Shown: positions 37,564 through 46,953 of the stretch, piece after piece
Layout of the letters: each line of letters starts with the position of its first letter
How positions within the stretch are numbered: position 1 is the stretch's first letter
Assembly: GCF_031458325.1 (NCBI RefSeq)
Contig: NZ_JAVDYG010000001.1
Location: 558,001 to 622,000 of the forward strand
Length of the DNA stretch: 64,000 nucleotides
DNA from: Nocardioides marmoribigeumensis
Lineage (GTDB): Bacteria; Actinomycetota; Actinomycetes; Propionibacteriales; Nocardioidaceae
Reading direction: 5' to 3'
Notes under the pieces: generated by a model
Told to the model about the DNA's origin: nothing
Seen by the model: the letters and a program-made list of their open reading frames with translations, nothing else
The model's database searches: none
Program-made: the position numbers and the translations under genes

Positions 37564-38828
37564 TTCTTGCCGCGCTGCGAGCGTGGCTTGCGCGTGGGCT
37601 GCGGGCGCCGGGCCGCCGAGGTGTCGCCGAGCGGGATCGAGCGCTTGTCGGTGGACCGCTCCCCCGCCGAGAAGCGACCGGGCGCAGCACCCGTGACGGG
37701 GCGGCCGCCGTTGCGCGGCTCGTCGTCGACGTCGTGGAGATCGTCGTCGGCGACGGCGCGCCCGCGCGAGGCGGCCGGCTCGTCGTAGACCGGCATGTCG
37801 TCGGAGTACGCCGGCACCGAGGCGTAGCGGTCGACCTCGCGTCGGCTGCGGTGCTTGCGCGCACGGGCGTCGCCCGCCCTGACCCCCGGCTCGCGCTCCT
37901 TGAGCTGCACGAGCAGCGGGGTGGCGATGAAGATCGAGGAGTAGGCACCGGCGGCCATGCCGACGAACAGCGCCAGGGCGAGGTCCTTGAGGGCGCCGGA
38001 GCCGAGGTAGACCGCGCCGACGTAGAGCAGGGCGCCGACCGGCAGCAGCGCCACGACCGAGGTGTTGATCGACCGGACCAGGGTCTGGTTGACCGCGAGG
38101 TTGGCGGACTCGGCGTAGGTCCGGTGCATGCGCTTGCCGGACGCGACGTTCTCCCGCACCTTGTCGAACACGACGACGGTGTCGTAGAGGGAGAAGCCGA
38201 GGATGGTGAGGAAGCCGGTGACGGTCGCCGGGGTGACCTCGAACCGCGACCAGGCATAGACCCCGACGGTGATCACCAGGTCGTGCGCCAGCGCGACGAT
38301 CGCGGCCACCGACATCTTCCACTCGCGGAAGTAGCCCCAGATCATCAGGATCACCAGGCCGACGAACACCCCGAGGCCGAGCAGCGCCCGGTTGGCGACG
38401 GCCCGGCCCCACGAGGGCCCGATCACGTCCTGGCTGATGTCGTCGGCGCGGACGCCGGCGGTCTTCTGGATGATCTCCGAGACCTTGTCGGCCTCGTCGG
38501 TGGTCAGCGGCTCGGTCTGGATGCGGATGTTGTCGCTGCCCGAGGTGTTGACGATCGGCGCCTTCGCGGCGTCGACGCCGGCGCCGGCGACCGCCTCGCG
38601 GATGTCGGTCACCGCGCCCGGGGTGGCGTTGCCCTGGCCCATCGCGACGCGGTACTCCACGCCGCCCTCGAACTCGATGCCCATGTTGAGCTTGGGGAGG
38701 AGGAGACCGGCGACCGAGACCAGCACGATGACGGCCGAGATGGAGTACCACAGCAGCTTGCGACCGACGAAGTCGATCGAGATCGTGCCGTCGTACAGGT
38801 CGTGGCCGAAGCGGGAGAGCTTGCTCAT
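37560..38828 (-). CDS. secF: Protein-export membrane protein SecF
   Basis: SecF (422 aa) partners with SecD as the proton-motive-force-driven part of the Sec translocon. Its six membrane helices include [19 protein letters not shown] near residue 28. The conserved [12 protein letters not shown] follows helix 1 and the helix-4 motif [16 protein letters not shown] is near 205. A basic, probably disordered C-terminal tail of ~110 residues (ends KPRSQRGKK) is longer than in E. coli. The start overlaps the secD stop by four bases, and the stop is fused to the apt start. Confidence 0.96.
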   Translation of the reverse strand: MSKLSRFGHDLYDGTISIDFVGRKLLWYSISAVIVLVSVAGLLLPKLNMGIEFEGGVEYRVAMGQGNATPGAVTDIREAVAGAGVDAAKAPIVNTSGSDNIRIQTEPLTTDEADKVSEIIQKTAGVRADDISQDVIGPSWGRAVANRALLGLGVFVGLVILMIWGYFREWKMSVAAIVALAHDLVITVGVYAWSRFEVTPATVTGFLTILGFSLYDTVVVFDKVRENVASGKRMHRTYAESANLAVNQTLVRSINTSVVALLPVGALLYVGAVYLGSGALKDLALALFVGMAAGAYSSIFIATPLLVQLKEREPGVRAGDARARKHRSRREVDRYASVPAYSDDMPVYDEPAASRGRAVADDDLHDVDDEPRNGGRPVTGAAPGRFSAGERSTDKRSIPLGDTSAARRPQPTRKPRSQRGKK

Positions 38829-40579
38829 CGGGCACCTCCAGCGGCGGCCGTGGGGATCGGGGCCGGCTTGCGACCGACGTGCTCGGGGGACAGCCCGGAC
38901 CAGCTGGAGCCGGTGCGGAACATCTTGAACCGGGCCAACCAGGTGACCATCGGCTTGGTGAACCAGAAGAACACGATCAGGTCGATGACCGTGCTGATGC
39001 CCAGCGCGAACGCGAAGCCCTTCACCACGCCGATCGCGAAGACGTAGAGCACGACCGCGGCCAGCAGCGAGACCGCGTCAGCGGCCACACAGGTGGCCCG
39101 GGCGCGGACCCACGCCGCCTCGACCGCGACCCGCAGGGTCTTGCCCTCGCGGAGCTCGTCGCGCAGGCGTTCGAAGTAGACGATGAACGAGTCGGCGGTG
39201 ATGCCGACCGCGACGATGAGGCCGGCGATGCCGGGCAGCGTCAGGGTGAACCCGGCGTTCTCGCTGAGGAAGATGACCGCGGCGTAGGTGATCGCGGCGG
39301 CGATGCCCAACGAGGCGACCACCACGACGCCGAGCGCGCGGTAGTAGAGCATGCAGTAGACGATCACCAGGAGCATTCCGACCCCGCCCGCGAGCAGGCC
39401 CGCGTCGAGCTGGTCGGCGGCCAGGGTCGGGCCCTCGACGGTCTCCAGCGGCACCTCGAACTTCAGCGGCAGCGCGCCGTACTTCAGCGAGTTGGCCAGC
39501 GACCGGGCCTCTGTCTGGTTGAAGTCACCGGTGATCTGCGGCCGGCCGTCGGCGATCGGGGAGATCACGCGCGGAGCGGAGAGGACCTTGCCGTCGAGCA
39601 CGATCGCGAAGAGCTCGTTGGTGCCGGCCATGGACCGGGTCACGTCGGCGAAGGTCTTGGTGGCCTTGCCGTTGAAGTCCAGCGTGACGACGTACTTCGC
39701 CTCGTTCTGCGGCACGCCGTAGTCGGCGCTGTCGAGCTGGGTGCCCTCGATGATCGCCGGGGAGAGGAGGTACTTGTTGCCGTCCTTGTCGCAGGCGAGC
39801 AGCGGCTTGGACGGGTCGTCGTTGACGGTGGCCTCGGCATCGCAGGTGAAGTTCTGGAATTTGGCCAGGTTGACCGGGTCGGGGTTGCGCATCCAGGCCA
39901 GCTGCTCCTCGACCGAGCTCGTGTCGGTCGGGACCGGCGCGGCCGAGGGCTGCGCGGCGGGGCTGGTCGGCTGGGCCTGCGGCGTGGCCGAGGGCTTGGC
40001 CGAGCCCTGGGGCTTGGGCTTGGGCTTGGGCGAGGGGGTGGGCGCGAGCGCGGCCGCGCGACCGGCGGGGCTGGAGGACGAGCCCGCGGAGGCCTTCGGC
40101 TCGGGGGACGAGGACGGCGCCGCGCCGGGCGACCCGCTCGGCTTGCTGGTCGGGTTGCTGCTCGGCGAGCCGCTCGGGGACGGCGAGGGCTGGGCCTGGG
40201 GGGTGCCCGGCGCGCTGGCGGCCACGAGCCGGAAGCGCAGCTGGGCCTGCTGCTTGACCGTGTTGACCAGGTCCTTGCGCTCCTTGCCGGGGATCTCGAC
40301 CACGATCTGGTCGTTGCCCTGCACGGTGACCTCGGACTCCGAGACACCGGAGGCGTTGACCCGGCTGTCGATGATCTCGGCGGCCTCCTTCATCTTCTCG
40401 GGGGTGATCTGCTCACCCGTCGCGGTCGAGGCGGTCAGGGTGATCCGGGTGCCACCCTGCAGGTCCAGCCCCAGCTTGGGCTTCCAGACGCCGTTGAGCG
40501 CCAGGCCGACGTACATCACGACGATCGCCAGGACGAACAGGACGAGGGTGCGGCCCGGACGCGAGCGCTTCGCAGCCAT
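38825..40579 (-). CDS. secD: Protein-export membrane protein SecD
   Basis: SecD (584 aa) has an N-terminal membrane helix ([20 protein letters not shown]), the signature [12 protein letters not shown] near residue 37 and a large extracytoplasmic domain. The C-terminal five-helix bundle has [29 protein letters not shown] Pro/Ser/Ala/Lys-rich insertion of roughly 100 residues (about 120-220) splits the P1 domain. It is almost pure low complexity and probably an extended cell-wall-spanning linker. Coupled to yajC upstream and secF downstream by four-base overlaps. Confidence 0.95.
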   Translation of the reverse strand: MAAKRSRPGRTLVLFVLAIVVMYVGLALNGVWKPKLGLDLQGGTRITLTASTATGEQITPEKMKEAAEIIDSRVNASGVSESEVTVQGNDQIVVEIPGKERKDLVNTVKQQAQLRFRLVAASAPGTPQAQPSPSPSGSPSSNPTSKPSGSPGAAPSSSPEPKASAGSSSSPAGRAAALAPTPSPKPKPKPQGSAKPSATPQAQPTSPAAQPSAAPVPTDTSSVEEQLAWMRNPDPVNLAKFQNFTCDAEATVNDDPSKPLLACDKDGNKYLLSPAIIEGTQLDSADYGVPQNEAKYVVTLDFNGKATKTFADVTRSMAGTNELFAIVLDGKVLSAPRVISPIADGRPQITGDFNQTEARSLANSLKYGALPLKFEVPLETVEGPTLAADQLDAGLLAGGVGMLLVIVYCMLYYRALGVVVVASLGIAAAITYAAVIFLSENAGFTLTLPGIAGLIVAVGITADSFIVYFERLRDELREGKTLRVAVEAAWVRARATCVAADAVSLLAAVVLYVFAIGVVKGFAFALGISTVIDLIVFFWFTKPMVTWLARFKMFRTGSSWSGLSPEHVGRKPAPIPTAAAGGAR

Positions 40580-40947
40580 CAGTTGCTCCGGTGGGGGTCG
40601 TCGGGGGTGTCGGTCCCGGGGTCCGGCACGGGGTCGGGCTCGACCTCGTGGGCGACCTCGGGGTCGCTGTCGATGGGTGCGGTCACGACCTTGAGGACCG
40701 CGCCGCGGGCGACCTTGACCTCGGTCCCGGGCGCCAGCTCCAGCATGAGACAGTCACCCGCCGCCGGGTCGTCGACCTCGGCAGTGACCCGACCGAAGAA
40801 GCCGGCGTTGGTCATCACCTCGTCGCCGACACCCACCGCGCGCTGGGTGTTCAGCATCTCCATCTGCCGCTTGCGCTGCGGCCGGATGAGGAGGAGCCAG
40901 AAAGCAACGGCCAACAGGACCAACCAGAGGAGCTCAGCTCCGCCCAC
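40579..40947 (-). CDS. yajC: Preprotein translocase subunit YajC
   Basis: YajC (122 aa) is a small accessory membrane protein of SecDF. Residues ~5-20 form the helix LLWLVLLAVAFWLLLIRPQRKR, the standard YajC motif, and AVGVGDEVMTNAGFFGRV follows. The C-terminus is acidic and Pro/Asp-rich. The start chosen is GTG at 40947, preceded by AAGGAC. A longer reading to 40998 adds 17 basic residues with no counterpart in the family. First gene of yajC-secD-secF-apt. Confidence 0.93.
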   Translation of the reverse strand: MGGAELLWLVLLAVAFWLLLIRPQRKRQMEMLNTQRAVGVGDEVMTNAGFFGRVTAEVDDPAAGDCLMLELAPGTEVKVARGAVLKVVTAPIDSDPEVAHEVEPDPVPDPGTDTPDDPHRSN

Positions 40948-41035
40948 GAGGGTGTCCTTCCAGGGTCGACGTGCACGCCCGAGCGTGCGGGAGGGCATGA
41001 CGAAGGAGCCCCCCTCGTCGCGCCAGTGGCAGAGT

Positions 41036-42157
41036 CTAGCCCTCGAGGTCGAGGCTCATCTGCGGCTCCTGGGGAGGGGCCAGCCCGAGGTGGGTCCAGG
41101 CGGCGCGCGTGGCGACCCGTCCCCGCGGCGTGCGCGCCAGGAAGCCCGACCGCACCAGGAAGGGCTCGGCGACCTCCTCGACGGTCTCCCGCTCCTCCCC
41201 CACGGCCACGGCGAGGGTGGACAGCCCGACCGGGCCTCCCCCGAACCGGCGGCACAGGGCGTCGAGCACGGCCCGGTCGAGCCGGTCGAGCCCCGAGCGG
41301 TCGACCTCGTAGAGGTCGAGGGCGGCCCGGGCCACCGCGCGGGTGCCGGTGCCGTCGGCGCGGACCTGGGCGTAGTCGCGCACCCGGCGCAGCAGACGGT
41401 TGGCGATGCGCGGCGTGCCGCGGCTGCGCGAGGCGATCTCGGCACAGCCCTCGTCGTCGACCGGTGCCTCGAGCAGCCCGGCGCTGCGCCGGATGATGCG
41501 CTCGAGCTCGACGGGCTCGTAGAACTCCAGGTGGGCGGTGAAGCCGAACCGGTCGCGCAGCGGGCCCGGCAGCAGGCCGGCCCGGGTGGTCGCGCCGACC
41601 AGGGTGAAAGGAGGCAGCTCGAGGGGGATGGCGGTGGCGCCGGGGCCCTTGCCGACCACGACGTCGACCCGGAAGTCCTCCATCGCCATGTAGAGCATCT
41701 CCTCCGCCGGGCGCGCCATCCGGTGGATCTCGTCGACGAAGAGGACGTCGCCCTCGTTGAGGCCGGACAGGATCGCTGCCAGGTCGCCGGCGTGAGTGAT
41801 CGCCGGGCCGCTGGTGAGGCGCAGCGGCACGGTCATCTCGGCGGCGATGATCATCGCCAGCGTCGTCTTGCCCAGTCCGGGCGGCCCGCTGAGGAGCACG
41901 TGGTCCGGGGTCCTCCCCCGGCGTCGCGCCGCGTGCAGCATCAGTGAGAGCTGCTCGCGCACGCGCTCCTGCCCGACCAGCTCGTCGAGGGTGCGGGGAC
42001 GCAGCGCGGCCTCGACGGCGCGCTCGTCACCCACCGCCTCGGCGTCCACCAGGGCACGGCTCTCGAGGTAGGAGAGCTCGGCGGCGCTGAGCTGGTCCAG
42101 GTCGCCGAGGTCGCCGAGGTCGCCTGGGTCGCCGAGATCGCCGGGGTCGTGGTTCAC
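41036..42157 (-). CDS. ruvB: Holliday junction branch migration helicase RuvB
   Basis: RuvB (373 aa) is the AAA+ motor that drives branch migration on RuvA-bound junctions. [19 protein letters not shown] precedes Walker A ([16 protein letters not shown]) near residue 90. Walker B is [10 protein letters not shown] and sensor 1 is [19 protein letters not shown]. The C-terminal winged helix contains [15 protein letters not shown]. The first ~20 residues are an unusual Gly-Asp-Leu repeat encoded by a 9-base tandem repeat. GTG start at 42157 is seven bases after ruvA. Confidence 0.97.
   Translation of the reverse strand: MNHDPGDLGDPGDLGDLGDLDQLSAAELSYLESRALVDAEAVGDERAVEAALRPRTLDELVGQERVREQLSLMLHAARRRGRTPDHVLLSGPPGLGKTTLAMIIAAEMTVPLRLTSGPAITHAGDLAAILSGLNEGDVLFVDEIHRMARPAEEMLYMAMEDFRVDVVVGKGPGATAIPLELPPFTLVGATTRAGLLPGPLRDRFGFTAHLEFYEPVELERIIRRSAGLLEAPVDDEGCAEIASRSRGTPRIANRLLRRVRDYAQVRADGTGTRAVARAALDLYEVDRSGLDRLDRAVLDALCRRFGGGPVGLSTLAVAVGEERETVEEVAEPFLVRSGFLARTPRGRVATRAAWTHLGLAPPQEPQMSLDLEG
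42101..42145 (-). repeat. Five 9-base tandem repeats within the 5' end of ruvB
   Basis: The plus strand shows GTCGCCGAG repeated five times with small changes (GTCGCCTGG in the third, ATCGCCGGG in the fifth). It encodes the [15 protein letters not shown]-like stretch at the RuvB N-terminus, before the conserved domain. Unit changes would keep the frame. Confidence 0.85.
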
Positions 42158-42164
42158 CGGTGCC

Positions 42165-42770
42165 TCACGACCGGCTCAGGGTGCGCAGGGCCGCCCGCAG
42201 GAGGGCGGCGACGTCCGGGCTGGGGCCGGCGTCGTCGGCGACGGTCTCCACGGCGCGGTCGGCCTCCTTGACCGACCAACCGAGACCGACCAGGCCCTCC
42301 CGGACCTGGCCGCGCCAGGCGGGCTCGGCCGGCGTGGGCGTGGCCGTGGCGAGCGCGCCCCCGCCCGTCGGGGAGCCGACGCGGTCCTTGAGCTCGAGGA
42401 TGATGCGCTGGGCGCCCTTCTGGCCGATGCCGGGCACCCGCGTCAACGCCCGGACGTCCTCGGTGGTGACCGCCCGGCGCAGGTCGTCGGGCGGGAGGAC
42501 CGCGAGCATCGCCTGGGCGAGCTTGGGCCCGACCCCCGAGGCGGTCTGCAGCAGCTCGAAGAGCGTGCGCTCGTCCTCGTCGAGGAACCCGAACAGGGTC
42601 AGCGAGTCCTCGCGCACGACCATGCTGGTCGGCAGGGTGGCCTCGCCGCCGAGCCGCAGTGTGGCGATGGTGCCGGGGGTGCAGTTGAGCTCCAGGCCCA
42701 CCCCGCCCAGGTCGACGACGACGGAGGTCAGCCCGACCTGGGCCACGCGTCCACGGACGAAGGCGATCAT
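42165..42770 (-). CDS. ruvA: Holliday junction-binding protein RuvA
   Basis: RuvA (201 aa) forms a tetramer that holds the four-way junction. Domain I is an OB-fold ([31 protein letters not shown]). Domain II has two helix-hairpin-helix motifs, [17 protein letters not shown] and [20 protein letters not shown], and a flexible Ala/Thr linker follows. Domain III ([24 protein letters not shown]) contacts RuvB. Four-base overlap with ruvC. Confidence 0.97.
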   Translation of the reverse strand: MIAFVRGRVAQVGLTSVVVDLGGVGLELNCTPGTIATLRLGGEATLPTSMVVREDSLTLFGFLDEDERTLFELLQTASGVGPKLAQAMLAVLPPDDLRRAVTTEDVRALTRVPGIGQKGAQRIILELKDRVGSPTGGGALATATPTPAEPAWRGQVREGLVGLGWSVKEADRAVETVADDAGPSPDVAALLRAALRTLSRS

Positions 42771-43300
42771 CGGGCGGCTCCTCGGGTGACGCTCGACTGC
42801 TGGAGGGCGGTGGCGATGCGGCGCTGGGCGCCGCCTCGCCAGACGTGGCAGATGGCCAGGGCGAGCGCGTCCGCCGCATCGGCGGGCCGCGGTGCCTCGG
42901 CCAGGCGCAGGAGGCGCGTGACCATGGCCCCCACCTGGGCCTTGTCGGCCCGGCCGCTGCCGGTGACCGCGGCCTTGACCTCGCTGGGGGTGTGCAGCGC
43001 GACCGGGATCCCGCGTCGCGCCGCGGCGACCATCGCCAGGCCGCTCACCTGGGCCGTGCCCATGACGGTGCGGACGTTGTGCTGGCTGAAGACCCGCTCC
43101 ACCGCGACCACGTCGGGGGCGTGACGGTCGATCCAGGCGCCGATCTCGACGTCGACCAGGTGCAGGCGCTGGGCGACCTCGAGGTCGGGCGAGGTGCGGG
43201 CGACGCCGACGTCGACCAGGGTGAGCGGTCGACCGGGCGAGCCGTCCACGACCCCCAGGCCGCAGCGCGTCAGACCGGGGTCGATCCCGAGCACCCGCAT
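42767..43300 (-). CDS. ruvC: Crossover junction endodeoxyribonuclease RuvC
   Basis: RuvC (177 aa) cuts Holliday junctions symmetrically. The four acidic catalytic positions are visible: Asp in [12 protein letters not shown], Glu in [12 protein letters not shown], and the two Asp of [13 protein letters not shown]. It is the first gene of ruvC-ruvA-ruvB. A LexA-type palindrome lies 22 bases upstream of the start, suggesting SOS induction of the whole unit. Confidence 0.97.
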   Translation of the reverse strand: MRVLGIDPGLTRCGLGVVDGSPGRPLTLVDVGVARTSPDLEVAQRLHLVDVEIGAWIDRHAPDVVAVERVFSQHNVRTVMGTAQVSGLAMVAAARRGIPVALHTPSEVKAAVTGSGRADKAQVGAMVTRLLRLAEAPRPADAADALALAICHVWRGGAQRRIATALQQSSVTRGAAR

Positions 43301-43321
43301 GCGGCTCTCCTCAACGTCGTC

Positions 43322-43335
43322 CGAACATGTGTTCG
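43322..43335. promoter_or_regulatory. LexA-binding (SOS) box upstream of ruvC
   Basis: CGAAC-ATGT-GTTCG matches the Gram-positive/actinobacterial LexA consensus CGAAC(N4)GTTCG exactly in both half-sites. It lies 22-35 bases upstream of the ruvC start in the 87-base gap to yebC. This is the expected position for repression of ruvCAB. Confidence 0.85.
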
Positions 43336-43387
43336 TACGACGCTAGCCGAGGCCACCCCGGAGCCGGGGCAGACGCGCCGGGCCGCC

Positions 43388-44152
43388 TCAGGCGTCGAGC
43401 GCCTCGAGCACGTCGTCGGGGATGTCGAAGTTGCCGAAGACGTTCTGGACGTCGTCGAGGTCCTCCAGCGCCTCGACCAGGCGCATCACCTTGGCGGCGC
43501 CGTCGGCGTCGACCTGCACCTCCATCGACGGGACCCACTGGGCCTCGGCGGAGTCGTAGTCCAGGCCGGCCTCCTGGACCGCCGAGCGCACGGCGAGCAG
43601 GTCGGTGGCCTCGCTGAGCACCTCGAAGGCGTCGCCGAGGTCGTTGACCTCCTCGGCCCCCGCCTCGAGGGTCGCCTCGAGGACGTCGTCCTCCCCGATC
43701 GCTCGGTCGCCCTGCTCCTTGGGCAGCACGACGACGCCCTTGCGCGTGAAGAGGTAGGCCACCGAGCCCGGGTCGGCGAGGGTGCCGCCGTTGCGGGAGG
43801 TCGCGGTGCGGACCTCCATCGCGGCGCGGTTGCGGTTGTCGGTGAGGCACTCGATCAGCAGCGCGACACCGCCCGGACCGTAGCCCTCGTACATGATCGT
43901 CTGGTAGTCCGCGCCACCCGCCTCGGCGCCCGAGCCACGCTTGACCGCCCGGTCGATGTTGTCGTTGGGGACCGAGGACTTCTTGGCCTTCTGGATCGCG
44001 TCGTAGAGCGTCGGGTTGCCCGTCGGGTCACCGCCGCCCATGCGGGCCGCGACCTCGATGTTCTTGATCAGCTTGGCGAACAGCTTGCCGCGGCGGGCAT
44101 CGATGACCGCCTTCTTGTGCTTGGTGGTGGCCCACTTGGAGTGACCGGACAT
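43388..44152 (-). CDS. YebC/PmpR family protein
   Basis: The protein has 254 residues and starts [46 protein letters not shown], the standard YebC beginning. IERAVKRG appears as [11 protein letters not shown] and [19 protein letters not shown] follows. The family was long called a DNA-binding transcriptional regulator; more recent work links members to translation of proline-rich stretches. Both roles remain possible. It lies 24 bases after pdxT, as in mycobacteria. Confidence 0.95.
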   Translation of the reverse strand: MSGHSKWATTKHKKAVIDARRGKLFAKLIKNIEVAARMGGGDPTGNPTLYDAIQKAKKSSVPNDNIDRAVKRGSGAEAGGADYQTIMYEGYGPGGVALLIECLTDNRNRAAMEVRTATSRNGGTLADPGSVAYLFTRKGVVVLPKEQGDRAIGEDDVLEATLEAGAEEVNDLGDAFEVLSEATDLLAVRSAVQEAGLDYDSAEAQWVPSMEVQVDADGAAKVMRLVEALEDLDDVQNVFGNFDIPDDVLEALDA

Positions 44153-44176
44153 GCAGGCGATCCTATGCGAGGCGAC

Positions 44177-44821
44177 TCAGCGCGCCGCACCCGCCAGGCG
44201 CACGAAGAACGCGTGCACGCGACCGTCGCCGGTGATCTCGGGGTGGAACGAGGTGGCCATGAGGGCGCCCTGGCGCACCGCGACGACCCGGCCGGAGGCG
44301 GGGCCCGTGGCCACGGTGCCGAGCACCTCGACGCCCTCCCCCACCTGCTCCACCCACGGGGCGCGGATGAACACCGCGTGGAACGGCCCGTCCAGCGAGG
44401 TCTCCGCCGCGGCCCCGGCCTCCTCCACCTCGGCGTGCAGGTCGAGGTCGGCCTCGAACGAGTCGACCTGGCGGCCGAACGCGTTGCGGCGCACGACGAC
44501 GTCGAGGCCGCCGATCGTCTCCTGGCCCTCGACGCCGCCCTCGATCCGGTCGGCGAGCAGGATCATCCCGGCGCACGTGCCGAACATCGGCAGGCCGTCC
44601 CGGGCACGCTCGCGCAGCGGCTCGAGCAGCTCGAAGGTCCGCGCGAGCTTGACCATCGTGGTCGACTCGCCGCCCGGCAGCACCAGGCCGTCGACCTCGG
44701 CGAGCTCACGTGGACGGCGTACGGCGACCGCGTCGGCCCCGCCACGCACGAGCATCGCGAGGTGCTCGCGTACGTCGCCCTGGAGGGCGAGGACACCGAT
44801 GCGGGGACGGGTGCGGGACAC
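44177..44821 (-). CDS. pdxT: Pyridoxal 5'-phosphate synthase glutaminase subunit PdxT
   Basis: PdxT (214 aa) releases ammonia from glutamine for PdxS. The nucleophile Cys lies in [12 protein letters not shown] near residue 80. [13 protein letters not shown] is the oxyanion-strand motif near 48. The His/Glu pair lies in [14 protein letters not shown] near 190. Length is normal. In many bacteria pdxT directly follows pdxS. Here a strong terminator and a frameshifted gene (44872-45668) lie between, so pdxT is likely transcribed from a separate promoter. Confidence 0.96.
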   Translation of the reverse strand: MSRTRPRIGVLALQGDVREHLAMLVRGGADAVAVRRPRELAEVDGLVLPGGESTTMVKLARTFELLEPLRERARDGLPMFGTCAGMILLADRIEGGVEGQETIGGLDVVVRRNAFGRQVDSFEADLDLHAEVEEAGAAAETSLDGPFHAVFIRAPWVEQVGEGVEVLGTVATGPASGRVVAVRQGALMATSFHPEITGDGRVHAFFVRLAGAAR

Positions 44822-44871
44822 CGGGCAAGCCTAGGAGCCAGACCACCACCAGCCGCACCGAGGGGTCGCCC

Positions 44872-45668
44872 TCAGGGGCGCTGGAGCATCGAGAACGCGG
44901 CGGCCCACGACAGCACCCGAGCCACCCCGCCCAGGCGCCGTCCCGTCGCTGCGACCTCGAGAGGGTCGAAGGTGCGGTCGAGGCGAGGGGTGAGGACCTC
45001 GAAGACGCCGGGATGCTGCAGGGCCGCCGCGACGACGGGCCAGGAGTCGCGCACCGGGTCGTCGGGGGCGAGCCAGATCGGCCCACCGGCTGGTCGCCGC
45101 GCTCGCCGAGCGCCGAGACCCAGCCGGACGGGTCCTCGGCCACCGCGCACGCGACCTGCTCGGGGACGGCCAGCGGTGCGGCGTCGAACAACCACTCACC
45201 GGCACTCGCCACGCGCCTGCCGATGACGTGCTCGCCGGGCTGGAGGGTGGCGGCCGTCCCGAGGTTGAGCGTCCGCACCTCCCGATCGGCTGCGACGTCG
45301 AGCCACGTGATCGTGGTGGCGTCGTCACGGACGAGACGAAGGCGCCCATGGCTGCTCCGCACCAGCCCCTCGACGCCGACCGCACGAGCGACGAGCCCGG
45401 GAGAGCACGTCCCGAGGAAGTCCCGCAGTCCGTGGTGGTCGTTCAGGTAGGACTGGGCGAACACCCAGTCGTGGTCCGAGACCTGGCACTGCGCATCGAT
45501 CGGGTCGCGGACGGCCCGTGCGCCGGTGGCACCGGCCAGACGAGCGCGGCGGGCGTCGCGGAAGGCGGCCAGGATGTCCAGCGAGCCCGGTCTGCCCAGG
45601 TGCCCGACGGCCTGCGAGCGGATCCATCGCGCCAGCGCCCAGGGCGGCAGGAGGCGGATCCCGGCCAT
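44872..45668 (-). pseudogene. Uncharacterised gene with an apparent single-base frameshift, between pdxS and pdxT
   Basis: The N-terminal part runs in one frame from ATG 45668 (MAGIRLLPPWALARWIRSQA) to about GERGDQP near 45090. A convincing C-terminal part then continues in another frame (GGPIWLAPDDPVRDSWPVVAAALQHPGVFEVLTPRL) to a stop at 44872. The total of 797 bases becomes divisible by three if one base is added; the intact product would have ~265 residues. The sequence contains WVFAQSYLNDHHGLRDFL and a beta-rich segment (LNLGTAATLQPGEHVIGRRV), but I recognise no family. It may be a true pseudogene, a sequencing error or a slippage site. AGGAGG lies only two bases before the ATG, which is unusually close. 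Confidence 0.65.
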
Positions 45669-45785
45669 CGCCTCCTGGGGGAGCCCGGCGGTCGGCAGCC
45701 GGCGAGGTCGTGGTCGGTGCGGGGCGCGCTTGCGACTGCGTCAGTTCGACATACGCGCATGTCAGCAGTCATCGGCGACAGCGAA

Positions 45786-45818
45786 CGGCCCCTCCTCCCG
45801 CGCCGGGAGGAGGGGCCG
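45786..45818 (-). terminator. Strong intrinsic terminator hairpin after pdxS
   Basis: A perfect 15-base-pair stem (CGGCCCCTCCTCCCG at 45786-45800 with its complement at 45804-45818) closes a three-base loop. It lies 28 bases downstream of the pdxS stop and before the frameshifted gene. A short T-containing run follows on the minus strand. It should separate pdxS from the genes downstream. Confidence 0.85.
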
Positions 45819-45846
45819 CTCTGTCAGTCTGTGGGTGAGACCCGGC

Positions 45847-46773
45847 TCACCAGCCGCGCTCGGCGAGCCGGTGGGGCTGCGGGATGTCGTCGACGTTGAT
45901 GCCGACCATCGCCTCGCCGAGACCACGGGAGACCTTGGCGACGACGTCGGGGTCGTCGTAGAAGGTCGTGGCCTTGACGATCGCCTCGGCGCGCTGCTGG
46001 GGGTTGCCGGACTTGAAGATGCCGGAGCCCACGAACACGCCCTCGGCGCCGAGCTGCATCATCATCGCGGCGTCGGCCGGGGTGGCGATGCCGCCGGCGG
46101 TGAACAGCACGACGGGGAGCTTGCCGGCCTCGGCGACCTCCTTGACCAGGGAGTAGGGCGCCTGGAGCTCCTTGGCGGCCACGAACAGCTCGTCGGGCTC
46201 GAGGTTCTGCAGGCGGCGGAGCTCGCGGCGGATCGTGCGCATGTGGGTGACGGCGTTGGAGACGTCGCCCGTGCCGGCCTCGCCCTTGGAGCGGATCATC
46301 GCCGCGCCCTCGGTGATGCGGCGCAGCGCCTCGCCCAGGTTGGTCGCCCCGCACACGAACGGCACGGTGAACTGCCACTTGTCGATGTGGTTGGCGTAGT
46401 CGGCCGGGGTGAGGACCTCGGACTCGTCGATGTAGTCGACGCCCAGGCTCTGCAGCACCTGCGCCTCGGCGAAGTGGCCGATGCGGGCCTTGGCCATCAC
46501 CGGGATCGAGACGGTCTCGATGATGCCGTCGATCATGTCGGGGTCGCTCATCCGGGAGACGCCGCCCTGCGCACGGATGTCGGCGGGCACGCGCTCGAGG
46601 GCCATGACGGCGACGGCACCGGCGTCCTCGGCGATCTTGGCCTGCTCGGGGGTGACCACGTCCATGATCACGCCGCCCTTGAGCATCTCGGCCATGCCGC
46701 GCTTGACGCCCTCGGTGCCCCGCTGGGGAGCGCTCTCGGTGGTGGCGTCGGGGGTGCTGGTCTGGTCAGTCAC
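45847..46773 (-). CDS. pdxS: Pyridoxal 5'-phosphate synthase PdxS
   Basis: PdxS (308 aa) is a TIM-barrel enzyme that joins ribose 5-phosphate, glyceraldehyde 3-phosphate and ammonia to PLP. Family blocks include [53 protein letters not shown] (catalytic Lys), [13 protein letters not shown] and [15 protein letters not shown]. Glycine-rich phosphate motifs [10 protein letters not shown] and [11 protein letters not shown] are present. The first ~20 residues are Thr/Ser-rich and variable. It works in a 12+12 complex with PdxT. Confidence 0.98.
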   Translation of the reverse strand: MTDQTSTPDATTESAPQRGTEGVKRGMAEMLKGGVIMDVVTPEQAKIAEDAGAVAVMALERVPADIRAQGGVSRMSDPDMIDGIIETVSIPVMAKARIGHFAEAQVLQSLGVDYIDESEVLTPADYANHIDKWQFTVPFVCGATNLGEALRRITEGAAMIRSKGEAGTGDVSNAVTHMRTIRRELRRLQNLEPDELFVAAKELQAPYSLVKEVAEAGKLPVVLFTAGGIATPADAAMMMQLGAEGVFVGSGIFKSGNPQQRAEAIVKATTFYDDPDVVAKVSRGLGEAMVGINVDDIPQPHRLAERGW

Positions 46774-46953
46774 AAGGTCACTCTTCGATCGGATCGGGGG
46801 TCGGGGACGGTCACGAGACCGCCTCCCAGTCTACTTCCGGGGCCCGCGGGACCGAAATCCGCGGACTCTCCGCAGGACCTCCGGTACTGGTCGCTCGTCC
46901 GCGCCGCCCCCACCATGGCGCTGTCGGTCCAGGAACGTCCGGAGGGACCCGCC

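Noticed and set aside
38879-41947. 1022-codon plus-strand frame opposite secD, yajC and ruvB
   Set aside because: The same kind of shadow. All three opposite genes have intact motifs, and this frame crosses their intergenic gap without a ribosome site.
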